A DNA stretch of 53,873 nucleotides from CABRXV01 sp900754955 (GTDB lineage Bacteria > Actinomycetota > Coriobacteriia > Coriobacteriales > Eggerthellaceae), in NCBI GenBank assembly GCA_902475005.1, contig CABRXV010000004.1, forward strand, positions 1-53,873. The letters run 5' to 3'. Positions 42,341-50,713 of this stretch are shown in pieces (positions within the stretch are counted from its first letter, which is position 1; each line of letters opens with the position of its first letter). The position numbers were made by a program, and so were the translations under genes. The notes under the pieces are model-generated. The model was not told where the DNA came from. It saw only the letters and a program-made list of their open reading frames with translations, and made no database searches.

Positions 42341-44494
42341 CTAGGGCAGCAGGCTCAGGCTTTGCAGCTCCTCCTTCACATCGGGCATGTCGTAGTAATC
42401 AAGGCAGTCGGCCGTGGGGCAGCCGAGCTCTTCGTCCCAGCCGAACGTGCGGTACAGCATGGTCAGGCCGGTTTGGAAGTCCTCGCGCTCCATCTTGTCG
42501 GTGCCTTCGGTGAAAGGCTGCTTGTCGGGGTCCTTGTCGTAGGGCCAGGCGGTCATGACGTCGTGCACGTGGCGGAAGTCGTTGCAGCCCATCTGACCGT
42601 CTTCGCCCACCATGCCGCGCACAGTGGCGGCGCGCTGCAGCGTCATGATCTTGGCAGCCGCCTTGTAGAGGTCGTCGGTGGACACCTGCTCGCCGGTCAC
42701 GGCCGTGAAGAACTTCGCCTCGAGGTCGAGGTCACCGCGGTAGTCGCGCGCCTTCGTGGGGCTCATGGTCATCGGCCACACCCAATTGCACACCGTGAGC
42801 GAGTCATGCAGCACGTCGGTGACGATAGACCACCAGCAGTAGTTGGCCTTGTGCTCGTTCATGGGCGTGTAGTTCTTGTCGGGGTCGAGCGCGTCCTCGC
42901 CGCCCCACAGCTCGGCTGCGATCTGCTTCTTCAGATCGACCGGCAGGCCGCAGTTGTGCAGGTTCTCATGCGAGTGGATCATCGGGTCGCGATTGAAGAT
43001 CATGTTGAGCAGACCGCCGACCTGCGCCTGGCTCTCAATGGCGTGGTGCACCGGCCAGCCGCGGTAGTTGATGAGGCAGCTTGCCGTGGTGTCGAACCAT
43101 GCCATGTCATCCCAGCGCTCGCACCACACGAGCGGGCCGTAGCCGAGGTATGCCATCTCGTTGTCGTTCTGCGCGATGTGGCGCAGCAGCTTCGGCATGA
43201 TGGTGGGATCGTTGTTCTTGAATGCGTCCCAGTCGAACATCGCGTATTCCTCAGGCGGCAGCACGCGCTGGAAGATACCGTCGTGCACACAGTGGGCGAT
43301 GTCGCGGTACAGCTGCGCGTAGTTGCACCACAGGCCCAGGTCATCCACCGTGCTGCCGATAACCTGATCCCAGATCAGCGCGTCCTCGGTGCTCGCTTTC
43401 ACGGTGGTGTTCTCGCCCAGGATCTTGATCATGTAGTTGCTGAACGGGAAGTTGGGCACGCAGGTGTTGCCGGTGATCTCGTAGCCGCCGTTTTTCTTGC
43501 TGTTGGGCACGCGCATGTCCGAATAGCAGTGGATCGGGCAGCTGTGGCAGCCGTCGAGCTTGATCGTGTACTTCTCCGCCTCGGGGCCCTCGTCCTTGGT
43601 CGTCTTCATCGTGCGGTAGCCGACGGTGTTGAGCTCGCCCGGCTTCGGCTCGCCCGTCTCGATGGGCTCACCTTCCGCATCGGCCCAGTACAGGCCCTTG
43701 CGCGCGGTCCAACGGGAGCCCTTGTCGTAGAACTCGGCCCACTCCTGCTGGGTGGAGGGCACCACGTGGTTGTTGTTCGCGCCGATAATGTCGCGCAGCA
43801 TGTAGTCGGACAGGTCGGCCACGGCCTGCGGATCGGCCACGTTCACGCTGCCGTTGCCCTCGACGACGAGCGCCTTGAGCTTCTTCGAGCCGAACAGCGT
43901 GCCCAGGCCGGCGCCTGCCGAGTGGTTGCGCGAGTTGATGACGCAGGCGTAGGGCAGCAGGTTCTCGCCGGCGGGGCCGATGGAGGCCACGCAAGCGCGG
44001 GTGCCCTCGATGCGGTTGAGCGCCTCAGCGGTTGCGCGGGTGCCCATGCCCCAGACGAAGCTCGCATCTTTAATCTGCACGTCGGCATCTTTGATGTTGA
44101 GGTAGACGGGATGGTCCGACTGGCCCTCGATGATAATCGCATCGTAGCCCGCCTGCTTGATGTTGGCGCCGAGCATGCCGCCGGTGTGCGCGTCGACGGG
44201 CAGGTGGTCCTTCGTGTACGTGGACAGGAAGGTGATCGTGGTGCGGCCTGCCAGCGGCACGCCCGATGCCGTCAGCGGCCCCACGGCGAACACGATCTTC
44301 GATTCAGGTGCGAGCGGATCGGTGCCCGCGGGAACCTCGTCGTAGATGATCTTGTTGGCGATGCCCATGCCGCCGATGTAATCCTTATAAGGATCGGTCG
44401 ACTCAGTGGTGATGTCTCCTGTCGTCAGATTGACGCGCAGGATGGTGCCCGTCCAGCCATACGACTTGTTCGGATCTTTGGTTGCGTCAGCCAT
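42341..44494 (-). CDS. Aldehyde:ferredoxin oxidoreductase-family tungsten/molybdenum enzyme
   Basis: A 717-residue protein of the AOR family. It begins with the typical GWTGTILRVNLTTGDI, then GVPLAGRTTITFLSTYTKDH, and keeps cluster-binding cysteines in GCHSCPIHC (Cys316, Cys319, Cys323) with the fourth probably in GEDGQMGCNDF near the C-terminus. Members hold a bis-pterin W or Mo cofactor and one [4Fe-4S]; they oxidise aldehydes to acids or run the reverse. It has no Tat signal, so it appears cytoplasmic. The substrate is unknown; it is more YdhV-like than a classic archaeal AOR (inference). It is divergent from a Tat-type polyferredoxin. Confidence 0.85.
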   Translation of the reverse strand: MADATKDPNKSYGWTGTILRVNLTTGDITTESTDPYKDYIGGMGIANKIIYDEVPAGTDPLAPESKIVFAVGPLTASGVPLAGRTTITFLSTYTKDHLPVDAHTGGMLGANIKQAGYDAIIIEGQSDHPVYLNIKDADVQIKDASFVWGMGTRATAEALNRIEGTRACVASIGPAGENLLPYACVINSRNHSAGAGLGTLFGSKKLKALVVEGNGSVNVADPQAVADLSDYMLRDIIGANNNHVVPSTQQEWAEFYDKGSRWTARKGLYWADAEGEPIETGEPKPGELNTVGYRTMKTTKDEGPEAEKYTIKLDGCHSCPIHCYSDMRVPNSKKNGGYEITGNTCVPNFPFSNYMIKILGENTTVKASTEDALIWDQVIGSTVDDLGLWCNYAQLYRDIAHCVHDGIFQRVLPPEEYAMFDWDAFKNNDPTIMPKLLRHIAQNDNEMAYLGYGPLVWCERWDDMAWFDTTASCLINYRGWPVHHAIESQAQVGGLLNMIFNRDPMIHSHENLHNCGLPVDLKKQIAAELWGGEDALDPDKNYTPMNEHKANYCWWSIVTDVLHDSLTVCNWVWPMTMSPTKARDYRGDLDLEAKFFTAVTGEQVSTDDLYKAAAKIMTLQRAATVRGMVGEDGQMGCNDFRHVHDVMTAWPYDKDPDKQPFTEGTDKMEREDFQTGLTMLYRTFGWDEELGCPTADCLDYYDMPDVKEELQSLSLLP

Positions 44495-44775
44495 GTTCGT
44501 TACTCCAAATCTCTTTGTGTACGAGCGTTGCGTGATCGTATCTGCTGCGATTCGGAGCACGGTTTGATCGTCTGCCCGAAACGGGTTCGCGCTCCTTTTG
44601 GGCCGTGCGCGACGGCGCGCGTCGGAAGGGCGTTTCGCGCGGACCGCGGATAGTGCCGGACGGAATCTCCCTCGAAATCCATCGAAGAGAACGCGATTTC
44701 GAAACCGACGGCATCGCGCGCTTCGGGCAGGCGAAAAACCTTGGACGCCAGTGTGCCTCCTGCGGGATTTCCGCT

Positions 44776-44794
44776 GTCCCCTCTTTGAGGGTAT
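44776..44794. promoter_or_regulatory. Putative LuxR operator, site 2 (reverse orientation)
   Basis: Its complement reads ATACCCTCAAAGAGGGGAC, 17 of 19 identical to site 1 (39980-39998). Confidence 0.6.
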
Positions 44795-44823
44795 TTGGAA
44801 CAGTTTGCTGATCGGAGGGCAAA

Positions 44824-44842
44824 TTACCCTCTTACTGGGGAC
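44824..44842. promoter_or_regulatory. Putative LuxR operator, site 3
   Basis: TTACCCTCTTACTGGGGAC: both half-sites (TTACCCTC and GG-x-GAC) match site 1, with a different centre. It is 117 bp upstream of the polyferredoxin start. Confidence 0.5.
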
Positions 44843-44959
44843 GCGCGCACGGGGGCGGGGCGTACCGTAGCGGCGTTGCGTGAAGCGCGCCCTGAGGGGC
44901 GCTGAGCTGCGAGGGATTTGAGCGAGAAGATACTCAAGCTCATACCGAGGGGGATGAAC

Positions 44960-45769
44960 ATGACTGACACAACTAACAGCGATGCCGGCAAGAGCAGCGT
45001 TTCTCCAGAGATTGCTCCTGCTGCCGCACAGGCGGACCGCATCGATTCTGCATCTTCCGCCGGGACGTTCGATGCTGTCGAGGAACTTGCCGAGGACAGC
45101 GGCGCGACGGGTGAGAAGCCCAAGCGCGGCATGACCCGCCGTCAGGTACTCGCCATGGCGGGCTGCGGCGTTGCGGGCCTCATTGTCGGCGGCGTGCTCG
45201 CATCGTGGGGCGTGACCGAGCGCTCCATCGCATCGGGCCGCATCGACATCCGCACCACGCCCACCAAGATGATCGTGACCGACCGCGCCCGCTGCTCGGG
45301 TTGCCAGCGCTGCGAGATGATGTGCACGCTGAAGAACGACGGCCGCGTCTGCCAGCACATCGCGCGCGTGCGCGTGCGCGACAACTACTTCTGGGGCTAC
45401 GGCGTCGACAGCGGCGGCGGTGCGCTCGGCCTGGGCGACGACGCCTGCCAGTTCACCGTCGAGCACTGCAAGCAGTGCGCCGACCCGGCATGCGCCAACT
45501 ACTGCCCCGTACACGCCATCAGCTCCGATCCCGATACGGGTGCGCGCGTGGTCGATCCGAACGTGTGCATCGGCTGCGGCATGTGCGCGCAGGCCTGCCC
45601 GTGGAACATGCCGCGCATCGACTCGGAGACCGGCGTGTCCACCAAATGCATTTCCTGCGGCCGCTGCGCTGAGCAGTGCCCCAACGGCGCGATCAAGTTC
45701 ATCGACTGGCAGGATATCGCGCAGAAGGTCATCGACCAGGGCGTTGTACGTACGACCACGTTGGTGTAG
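44960..45769 (+). CDS. Tat-signal polyferredoxin (four [4Fe-4S])
   Basis: A 269-residue protein. A long hydrophilic N-terminus (1-50) precedes a twin-arginine segment, TRRQVLAMAGCGVAGLIVGG (about 57-76), so it is exported or anchored by its signal. The mature part has ferredoxin groups CSGCQRCEMMC, CKQCADPACANYC, CIGCGMCAQAC and CISCGRCAEQC: four clusters in the DmsB/YdhY style. The ATG at 44960 is preferred as GAGGGGG lies six bases before it; an ATG at 44954 is too close. It is divergent from the AOR-family gene and upstream of the second torD operon, so it may serve either enzyme. Confidence 0.85.
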   Translation: MTDTTNSDAGKSSVSPEIAPAAAQADRIDSASSAGTFDAVEELAEDSGATGEKPKRGMTRRQVLAMAGCGVAGLIVGGVLASWGVTERSIASGRIDIRTTPTKMIVTDRARCSGCQRCEMMCTLKNDGRVCQHIARVRVRDNYFWGYGVDSGGGALGLGDDACQFTVEHCKQCADPACANYCPVHAISSDPDTGARVVDPNVCIGCGMCAQACPWNMPRIDSETGVSTKCISCGRCAEQCPNGAIKFIDWQDIAQKVIDQGVVRTTTLV

Positions 45770-45868
45770 CGCGAGCTTGAACGCGCGGCGGCGAGGGTCG
45801 TCGCGTTCGGTTCGTGCATGTTTGGACGCGTAGACCAAGACGATGACGGAAGGGCGACGGAGAAGGCA

Positions 45869-46588
45869 ATGACGGACGACGACATCCTGTTCTCGACGGC
45901 GGCGAAGTGTTTCGCGCCCGTTGCCGAGGACGTATGGAGAGACCTGACGAGTGGCTCGAACTGGGCCGACGTTCTCGATATCGCGCGCCGTCTTCTGCAA
46001 GACGATGCGACGATGGGAGCTGTGCATACGCCGGCACGGGGCGTGCGCTTCTTCTGTCCCCTTCAGGACTTTCTCTCCAGCGGTGAGGTCGATGCGCTGT
46101 TCGCTCCTCCGAGTTGGGAAGAGAAGCAGCGATTCACGGCCTTGCACTTCACCGGTGGGTTGCCCGACTCGGCGATGCCTGTGGAGTCGCTGTACCGCGA
46201 GGCCGCTGGCGCTTTCCACCCGACTGGCGGGGGAGCGAAGCAGGCGAAGCTGACCGGCTCTTACGGCGGCGAATCGGCGCGCTACATGCGCAGCCTCACG
46301 GCGCGCATGGGGCTGGCCATTCCGTTCGGTCTCGAGGCGTACCCCGACCATCTTTCCATCGAGCTTGACATGATGGCCGTGCTGCTTCGGAGCGGCAGGC
46401 TCCACGAGGCGTGGACCTTCCTGGGGGAGCGCTTCTCGTGGCTCTCCGCCTACCGCATCAGGCTCATCGGTCTTTCGACGGACGCGACGACGAGCTTCTA
46501 CGTCGGCCTGGTCGACGTGCTGCTCGGCATCTGGTCGCGCCATTCCGCCGAACGCGTCGAGGTGCGCGCGCCAAGTACAACGCAATGA
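45869..46588 (+). CDS. TorD/DmsD-family molybdoenzyme chaperone (copy 2)
   Basis: A 239-residue helical chaperone, paralogous to 20570-21259. Shared blocks are EEKQRFTALHFTGGLPDSAM, YGGESARYMRSLTARMGL, YPDHLSIELDMMAVLLRSGR and FLGERFSWLSAYRIRLI. It should guard the Tat signal of the catalytic subunit encoded 33 bp downstream. It differs from copy 1 by a short Gly-rich insertion (HPTGGGAKQAKLTGSYGG). The ATG at 45869 has GGAGAAGG upstream. The gene lies 99 bp after the polyferredoxin gene in the same direction, so both may share a transcript. Confidence 0.88.
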   Translation: MTDDDILFSTAAKCFAPVAEDVWRDLTSGSNWADVLDIARRLLQDDATMGAVHTPARGVRFFCPLQDFLSSGEVDALFAPPSWEEKQRFTALHFTGGLPDSAMPVESLYREAAGAFHPTGGGAKQAKLTGSYGGESARYMRSLTARMGLAIPFGLEAYPDHLSIELDMMAVLLRSGRLHEAWTFLGERFSWLSAYRIRLIGLSTDATTSFYVGLVDVLLGIWSRHSAERVEVRAPSTTQ

Positions 46589-46621
46589 GGCACTGATGTG
46601 CAGATAAAGAGAGGAACCACT

Positions 46622-48829
46622 ATGTCAGAACACGCTATAACGAGGCGAAGCTTTCTGGCCGGAAGCGCTGGGGTGGCGGCACTCGCCGCCGGCGCGGGTT
46701 TTCTGGATTTTGGGTCCTGGAAGCAGGCGTATGCGGCAGAAGACGCCGCGGGCGGTGCGACCACCACGGCGCACTCGCTGTGCAACGCCTGCTCGACGAA
46801 ATGCGGATTCACCGGCTATGTCGTTGACGGCACGTTGACGAAGATGATAGGCGATGCCAACCATCCCTACTGCGAGGGGACGCTCTGCGCCCGCGGGTAC
46901 GGGTACGCCGACATCGCGTATTCAGCCGACCGCCTGACCGACCCGCTCAAGAAAAACGACCAGGGCTCGTTTGAGGCTATCAGCTGGGACCAGGCTTTCG
47001 CGGAGATCGGCGAGAAGGTGAAGGCCATCATCGCGGAGAGCGGTCCTGAGACGCTCGCCATCGTGCAGGACCCCCGACCCTCGGGCAAGTACTATGCGAC
47101 GCGCTTCATGAACGCGCTCGGATCGCCGAACGTGTACACGCACGGCGTCGCCTGCAACATGTCGAAGAACTCCGGGTTCGCCCAGGCCATCGGCGCGAGT
47201 GACTTCACGAGCGATGTGGAGAACGCGAAGATGACCATGTTCATCGGCCGCAGCTACGCCGACGCCATTCGTCCGAGCTCGTTGCACGCGCTCCAGAAGG
47301 CGCACGAGGCGGGGTCGTACATCGTGATCGTCGATCCGCGCCTGAACAACTCGATCGCATTCGCGGACGAGTGGGTTCCCATTCGTCCCGGCACCGACCT
47401 GGCGCTCATCCTGGGTATGGCGAATGTGCTCGTTACCCAGGGGCTCTACGACAAGGCGTACGTGGCCGAGAACTCCGTGGGATTCGACGAATGGGCGGCG
47501 TACCTGAAAGATTGCACGCCCGATTGGGCTGCGCAGATCACGGGCATCGACGCCAACACCATCGAACGTCTCGCAACGTCGCTCGCCGAAGCGGCGCCGG
47601 CGGCCTCGATCGAGGCGAGCTGGCGCGGCGCGTTCGGCTGTTCGTACGATAACTCGGGCGAGACGGCACGTGCGTTGTGCCTGTTCAACACGCTGCTCGG
47701 CTGCTGGAACCAGGAGGGCGGCGCGCTGTTCCTTCCCAGCGTGTCTGCTGGCAAGCTCGACGAGGAGAAGTTCCCGCCGGTGCCGAAGCCCGAGGGAACG
47801 ATCCTGGGGCAGGAGCAGTATCCCCTCTCGTCGTCGAGCATGGGCGTGGCCACCTTCGCCGCCGACCTGGCGGGGACGGACCGCGTACGCGGCATGTTCT
47901 TCTACAACTCGAACATGGTTGCCGGCTACGCCAACCCCGCGCATCTCGCCGAGTGCGTTGGGAAGCTCGATCTGTCCGTCGCCATCGACGTGCAGATGAG
48001 CGAGACGTGCATGGCCTGCCAGTACGTGCTCCCCGACACGAGTTACCTCGAGCGTCTTGAGCTTCCGGAGTTCATCTCCGCGAAGACGCCCGTCGTGTCG
48101 CTGCGTGACAAGGTGATCGAGAAGGTGCACCCCAACACGAAGCCGGTCGACGAGATCTTCTGCGGGCTGGCCGAGGCGTGCGGCGTGGGCGAGTACTTCC
48201 AGTTCAGCGTTGAGGATCTGGCTGACGCCGAGCTGCGTTCGGTCGGGCTCTCGCTCGACGCGCTGCGCAAGGCGGGCACCGTGGCGTTCCCCGACAAGGC
48301 GTTTACCTACGGCACGACGCCGACATGGAAGACGCCCACCGGCAAGATCCAGTTCGCGAGCGACGCCTGCGAGGCCGCTGGGCTTCCGCGCGTGCCGCAG
48401 TGGCGCGAGCCTGCGGTTGCGGTGCCCGACGACGGTGCGAGCTTCCGCCTGATCGGCGGCAAGCAGGCGATCCATTCGCACACCCAAACCGCCAACATCG
48501 AGGCGCTCATGGACATCACCAAGACCTACGGTCTCGACCGGGTGTGGATGAACGCGGGACGCGCCGCTGAGCTTGGCATCAGCGACGGCGACACCGTGCT
48601 CATCGCCAACGACACGTTCTCCGGCGAGGCGCAGGTGAAGGTCACCGAGCGCATCAACCCCGAGGCGCTGTTCCTGCCGAGCCACTACGGTGTGAGCTCG
48701 CCGGATCAGCACACGGCCTACGGCGTCGGTCTTCGTCAGATGGATTTCGTTCCCTTCCGCTTGGAGGAGGGCTACGGCGGTGCCTGCACGCAGGAGGCGG
48801 TCGTCGTCGTCAAGAAGGTAGGTGCATGA
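46622..48829 (+). CDS. Molybdopterin oxidoreductase catalytic subunit, PhsA/PsrA-like (copy 2)
   Basis: A 735-residue Tat-exported enzyme and close paralogue of 21457-23655 along its full length. The Tat motif is TRRSFLAG (7-14), with cleavage probably after AYA (38). The [4Fe-4S] cysteines are 54, 57, 61 and 89. HGVACNMSKNSG places Cys178 as the candidate molybdenum ligand. The funnel-lining regions differ in places (for instance FFYNSNMVAGYANP against FFYQSNCVAGYSNP), so substrates may differ. Same layout torD-A-B-C; its stop overlaps the start of the ferredoxin gene. The ATG at 46622 has AGAGAGGAA upstream. Confidence 0.85.
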   Translation: MSEHAITRRSFLAGSAGVAALAAGAGFLDFGSWKQAYAAEDAAGGATTTAHSLCNACSTKCGFTGYVVDGTLTKMIGDANHPYCEGTLCARGYGYADIAYSADRLTDPLKKNDQGSFEAISWDQAFAEIGEKVKAIIAESGPETLAIVQDPRPSGKYYATRFMNALGSPNVYTHGVACNMSKNSGFAQAIGASDFTSDVENAKMTMFIGRSYADAIRPSSLHALQKAHEAGSYIVIVDPRLNNSIAFADEWVPIRPGTDLALILGMANVLVTQGLYDKAYVAENSVGFDEWAAYLKDCTPDWAAQITGIDANTIERLATSLAEAAPAASIEASWRGAFGCSYDNSGETARALCLFNTLLGCWNQEGGALFLPSVSAGKLDEEKFPPVPKPEGTILGQEQYPLSSSSMGVATFAADLAGTDRVRGMFFYNSNMVAGYANPAHLAECVGKLDLSVAIDVQMSETCMACQYVLPDTSYLERLELPEFISAKTPVVSLRDKVIEKVHPNTKPVDEIFCGLAEACGVGEYFQFSVEDLADAELRSVGLSLDALRKAGTVAFPDKAFTYGTTPTWKTPTGKIQFASDACEAAGLPRVPQWREPAVAVPDDGASFRLIGGKQAIHSHTQTANIEALMDITKTYGLDRVWMNAGRAAELGISDGDTVLIANDTFSGEAQVKVTERINPEALFLPSHYGVSSPDQHTAYGVGLRQMDFVPFRLEEGYGGACTQEAVVVVKKVGA

Positions 48830-49371
48830 TGACGCGCTACGGAATGCTGATCAATACCAAGAAGTGCATCGGCTGCTATGCCTGCCGCACGGCATGCCAG
48901 CGCCAGAACGGGCTCATTCCCGATGAGTCGTTCATCCGATTCGAGGAGCGCGAGGAGGGATCGTATCCCGCCGTGTCGGTCGAGCATGTTCCGCTGCAGT
49001 GCATGCACTGCGAAGACGCGCCGTGCGTTGCCGTGTGCCCCACGGGCGCCTCGCACATCGGGGCGGACGGCATCGTGTCGGTCGACCACGGCAAGTGCAT
49101 CGGGTGCCTGTACTGCGTGGCGGCGTGCCCCTATCAGGTGCGCGTGCGCAACTCCCAGACGGGCGGCGTCGACAAGTGCCGCTTCTGCAACGTGTCGAAC
49201 TACGAGAACGGCACGGCCATGTCGACGTGCGTGACCGCGTGCCCCACGGGCGTGCGTATCTTCGGCGATCTCGATGATCCCGACTGCGAGCTGGTCAAGG
49301 AGATCAACCGCACCCACGCCGAGCCCATCGCAGGCGATATCACCAAGTCCAAAGTCTATTACGTGAGGTGA
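48829..49371 (+). CDS. Four-cluster ferredoxin subunit, PhsB/DmsB-like (copy 2)
   Basis: A 180-residue protein with the same four Cys groups as the copy at 23655-24200 (CIGCYACRTAC, CMHCEDAPCVAVC, CIGCLYCVAAC, CRFC...CVTAC). It wires electrons from the membrane subunit to the catalytic subunit. The ATG at 48829 is chosen to match the first copy; an ATG one codon earlier (48826) is equally open. Translation is coupled to the catalytic gene. It differs from copy 1 mainly in the segment between the third and fourth Cys groups (VSNYENGTAM for HWVYEHPETPS). Confidence 0.92.
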   Translation: MTRYGMLINTKKCIGCYACRTACQRQNGLIPDESFIRFEEREEGSYPAVSVEHVPLQCMHCEDAPCVAVCPTGASHIGADGIVSVDHGKCIGCLYCVAACPYQVRVRNSQTGGVDKCRFCNVSNYENGTAMSTCVTACPTGVRIFGDLDDPDCELVKEINRTHAEPIAGDITKSKVYYVR

Positions 49372-49377
49372 TGAGAG

Positions 49378-50274
49378 ATGTCATACGAACCTATTTGGAG
49401 CGGCATCATCGCCTGCTATCTGTTCCTTGCCGGCCTCGGCGGCGGCGCGTTCATCACGTCGGCCTTCATCCGCTGGCGTCACCCCGAAGCGGTGCGCATG
49501 CGCGTGTACGGCCACATCATCGCGCCCGTCACGGTCATCATCGGCTTGCTGCTGCTGATGTTCGACGCGACGGCGGGCCTGCACAACCCGCTGCGTTTCG
49601 CGCTGCTGCTGAGCAACTTCGGCTCGGTGATGACGTGGGGCGTGGTGTTCCTCGGCCTGTTCGTCATCATCGCGATCATCGTTGCGGTGCTCGATCTGCT
49701 GCATAAGCACATCCCCGTGGCGCTTGAGATCATCGGCTCGGTGCTCGGCGTGTGCGTGGCGGTTTACACGGGCTGCCTGCTCGGCGTGTGCAAGACGTTC
49801 CCGCTGTGGAACAACGCGCTGCTACCCATTCTGTTCCTCGTGTCGGCGGTGTCCACCGGCATGGCGTCGGTGCTCGTGGCGGCGATCATTCGCCATCCCG
49901 AAGAGTTCAACCGCGTGGGCGTGCTCAAGAAGTTCCACTTCTGCCTGCCGATCGTCGAGCTCGTGCTCATCGCGTCGCTGTGCTTCATCACGTACCAGGA
50001 CACGTCGGCTGCAGGCGCGGCGTCGGTGGCTCAGCTGCTGACGGGCGCTTATGCGGTGCCGTTCTGGGTCCTGCTCGTGATCGTCGGCCTCGTGCTGCCG
50101 ACCGCGCTCGAGACGCGCATGCTGTTCTTCAGCTCGCGTGAGTTCGAGGAGAGCCGCAAGGCGCACTGGATCAGCTTCGCATCCGACGCCGGCGTGCTCA
50201 TCGGCGGCTTCGTGCTCCGTCTGCTGATCCTGCTGGCGGCGCTGCCGATCACCATGGTGGTGCCCTGGGTGTAG
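49378..50274 (+). CDS. NrfD/PsrC-like membrane anchor subunit (copy 2)
   Basis: A 298-residue integral membrane protein with about eight membrane segments, paralogous to 24206-25099. It has YEPIWSGIIACYLFLAGLGG, AGLHNPLRFALLL, TGCLLGVCKTFPLWNN and FHFCLPIVELVLIASLCF. It takes electrons from menaquinol and passes them to the ferredoxin subunit. The ATG at 49378 follows GAGGTGATGAGAG. It closes the second torD-A-B-C operon; a 10-bp hairpin follows. Confidence 0.9.
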   Translation: MSYEPIWSGIIACYLFLAGLGGGAFITSAFIRWRHPEAVRMRVYGHIIAPVTVIIGLLLLMFDATAGLHNPLRFALLLSNFGSVMTWGVVFLGLFVIIAIIVAVLDLLHKHIPVALEIIGSVLGVCVAVYTGCLLGVCKTFPLWNNALLPILFLVSAVSTGMASVLVAAIIRHPEEFNRVGVLKKFHFCLPIVELVLIASLCFITYQDTSAAGAASVAQLLTGAYAVPFWVLLVIVGLVLPTALETRMLFFSSREFEESRKAHWISFASDAGVLIGGFVLRLLILLAALPITMVVPWV

Positions 50275-50280
50275 GTTCGT

Positions 50281-50306
50281 TCCGCCGTTGCCGACGCAAC
50301 GGCGGA
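50281..50306 (+). terminator. Hairpin after reductase operon 2
   Basis: TCCGCCGTTG and CAACGGCGGA form a perfect 10-bp stem with a six-base loop, six bases after the NrfD-like stop. No T-tract follows. Confidence 0.65.
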
Positions 50307-50324
50307 ACTGCTCGACGCTGCGGA

Positions 50325-50420
50325 GGGCCGAGGCACCCGATCTTGCCCCCTTGCTTTGGGTACTGCGCCGCGCAAAGGCGGCTTGACCCAAAGGCGGGGC
50401 AATCGCGGGCACCTCGGCCC
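50325..50420. repeat. REP-like hairpin repeat, copy 3
   Basis: GGGCCGAGGCACCCGATCTT... (from 50325) folds onto ...CGGGCACCTCGGCCC (to 50420), with an inner TTTGGGT/ACCCAAA. The right half (CAAAGGCGGCTTGACCCAAA) and the flank CTTGGGTTCG match those at the start of the window. Confidence 0.7.
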
Positions 50421-50713
50421 TCCTCGCTGGCTTGGGTTCGCCATGCGGGTCCACTTGATGACATGCGGACAGGTCGTTTGTCGCCATTTGTCGTCTGGCC
50501 CTGCCTTTGCGCACCCAAGCGCGCTCGGCTGTTTGGCGTGCCATCCGAGCTCGTCAGAGCTCCGGTCACTGACCCGGGTTCCGTCGGCGAGTCTTCTCTC
50601 GCCAGTACCGACGCGGGGTGCTGGTTCGGTGTATCCTGTTCGGTGAAAGACCGATTATCGTGTGGGCGTGCGTCTTTCGGGGCGCGCGCCCCTTCTTTAC
50701 GAAAGGACCTGCG

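Larger units (their letters stand above)
44495..44959. other. Divergent region, oxidoreductase / polyferredoxin
   Basis: A 465-bp gap without a gene. It holds two copies of the putative LuxR operator (44776-44794 and 44824-44842), arranged head to head about 30 bp apart. The remainder is GC-rich and unremarkable. Confidence 0.6.
50275..50713. other. Intergenic region with hairpins before cysK
   Basis: This 439-bp gap holds the hairpin after the reductase operon, a full REP-like repeat (50325-50420), and GC-rich sequence. Just before cysK, CTTTC (50674) could pair with its ribosome site GAAAGG around a GGGGCGCGCGCCCC stem. No gene is supported. Confidence 0.6.

Noticed and set aside
42341..46585. 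A single leftward frame of 1,414 codons running from the oxidoreductase far upstream
   Set aside because: Only 42341-44494 resembles a protein. The upstream part is antisense to the polyferredoxin and torD-like genes and is an artefact of high GC.
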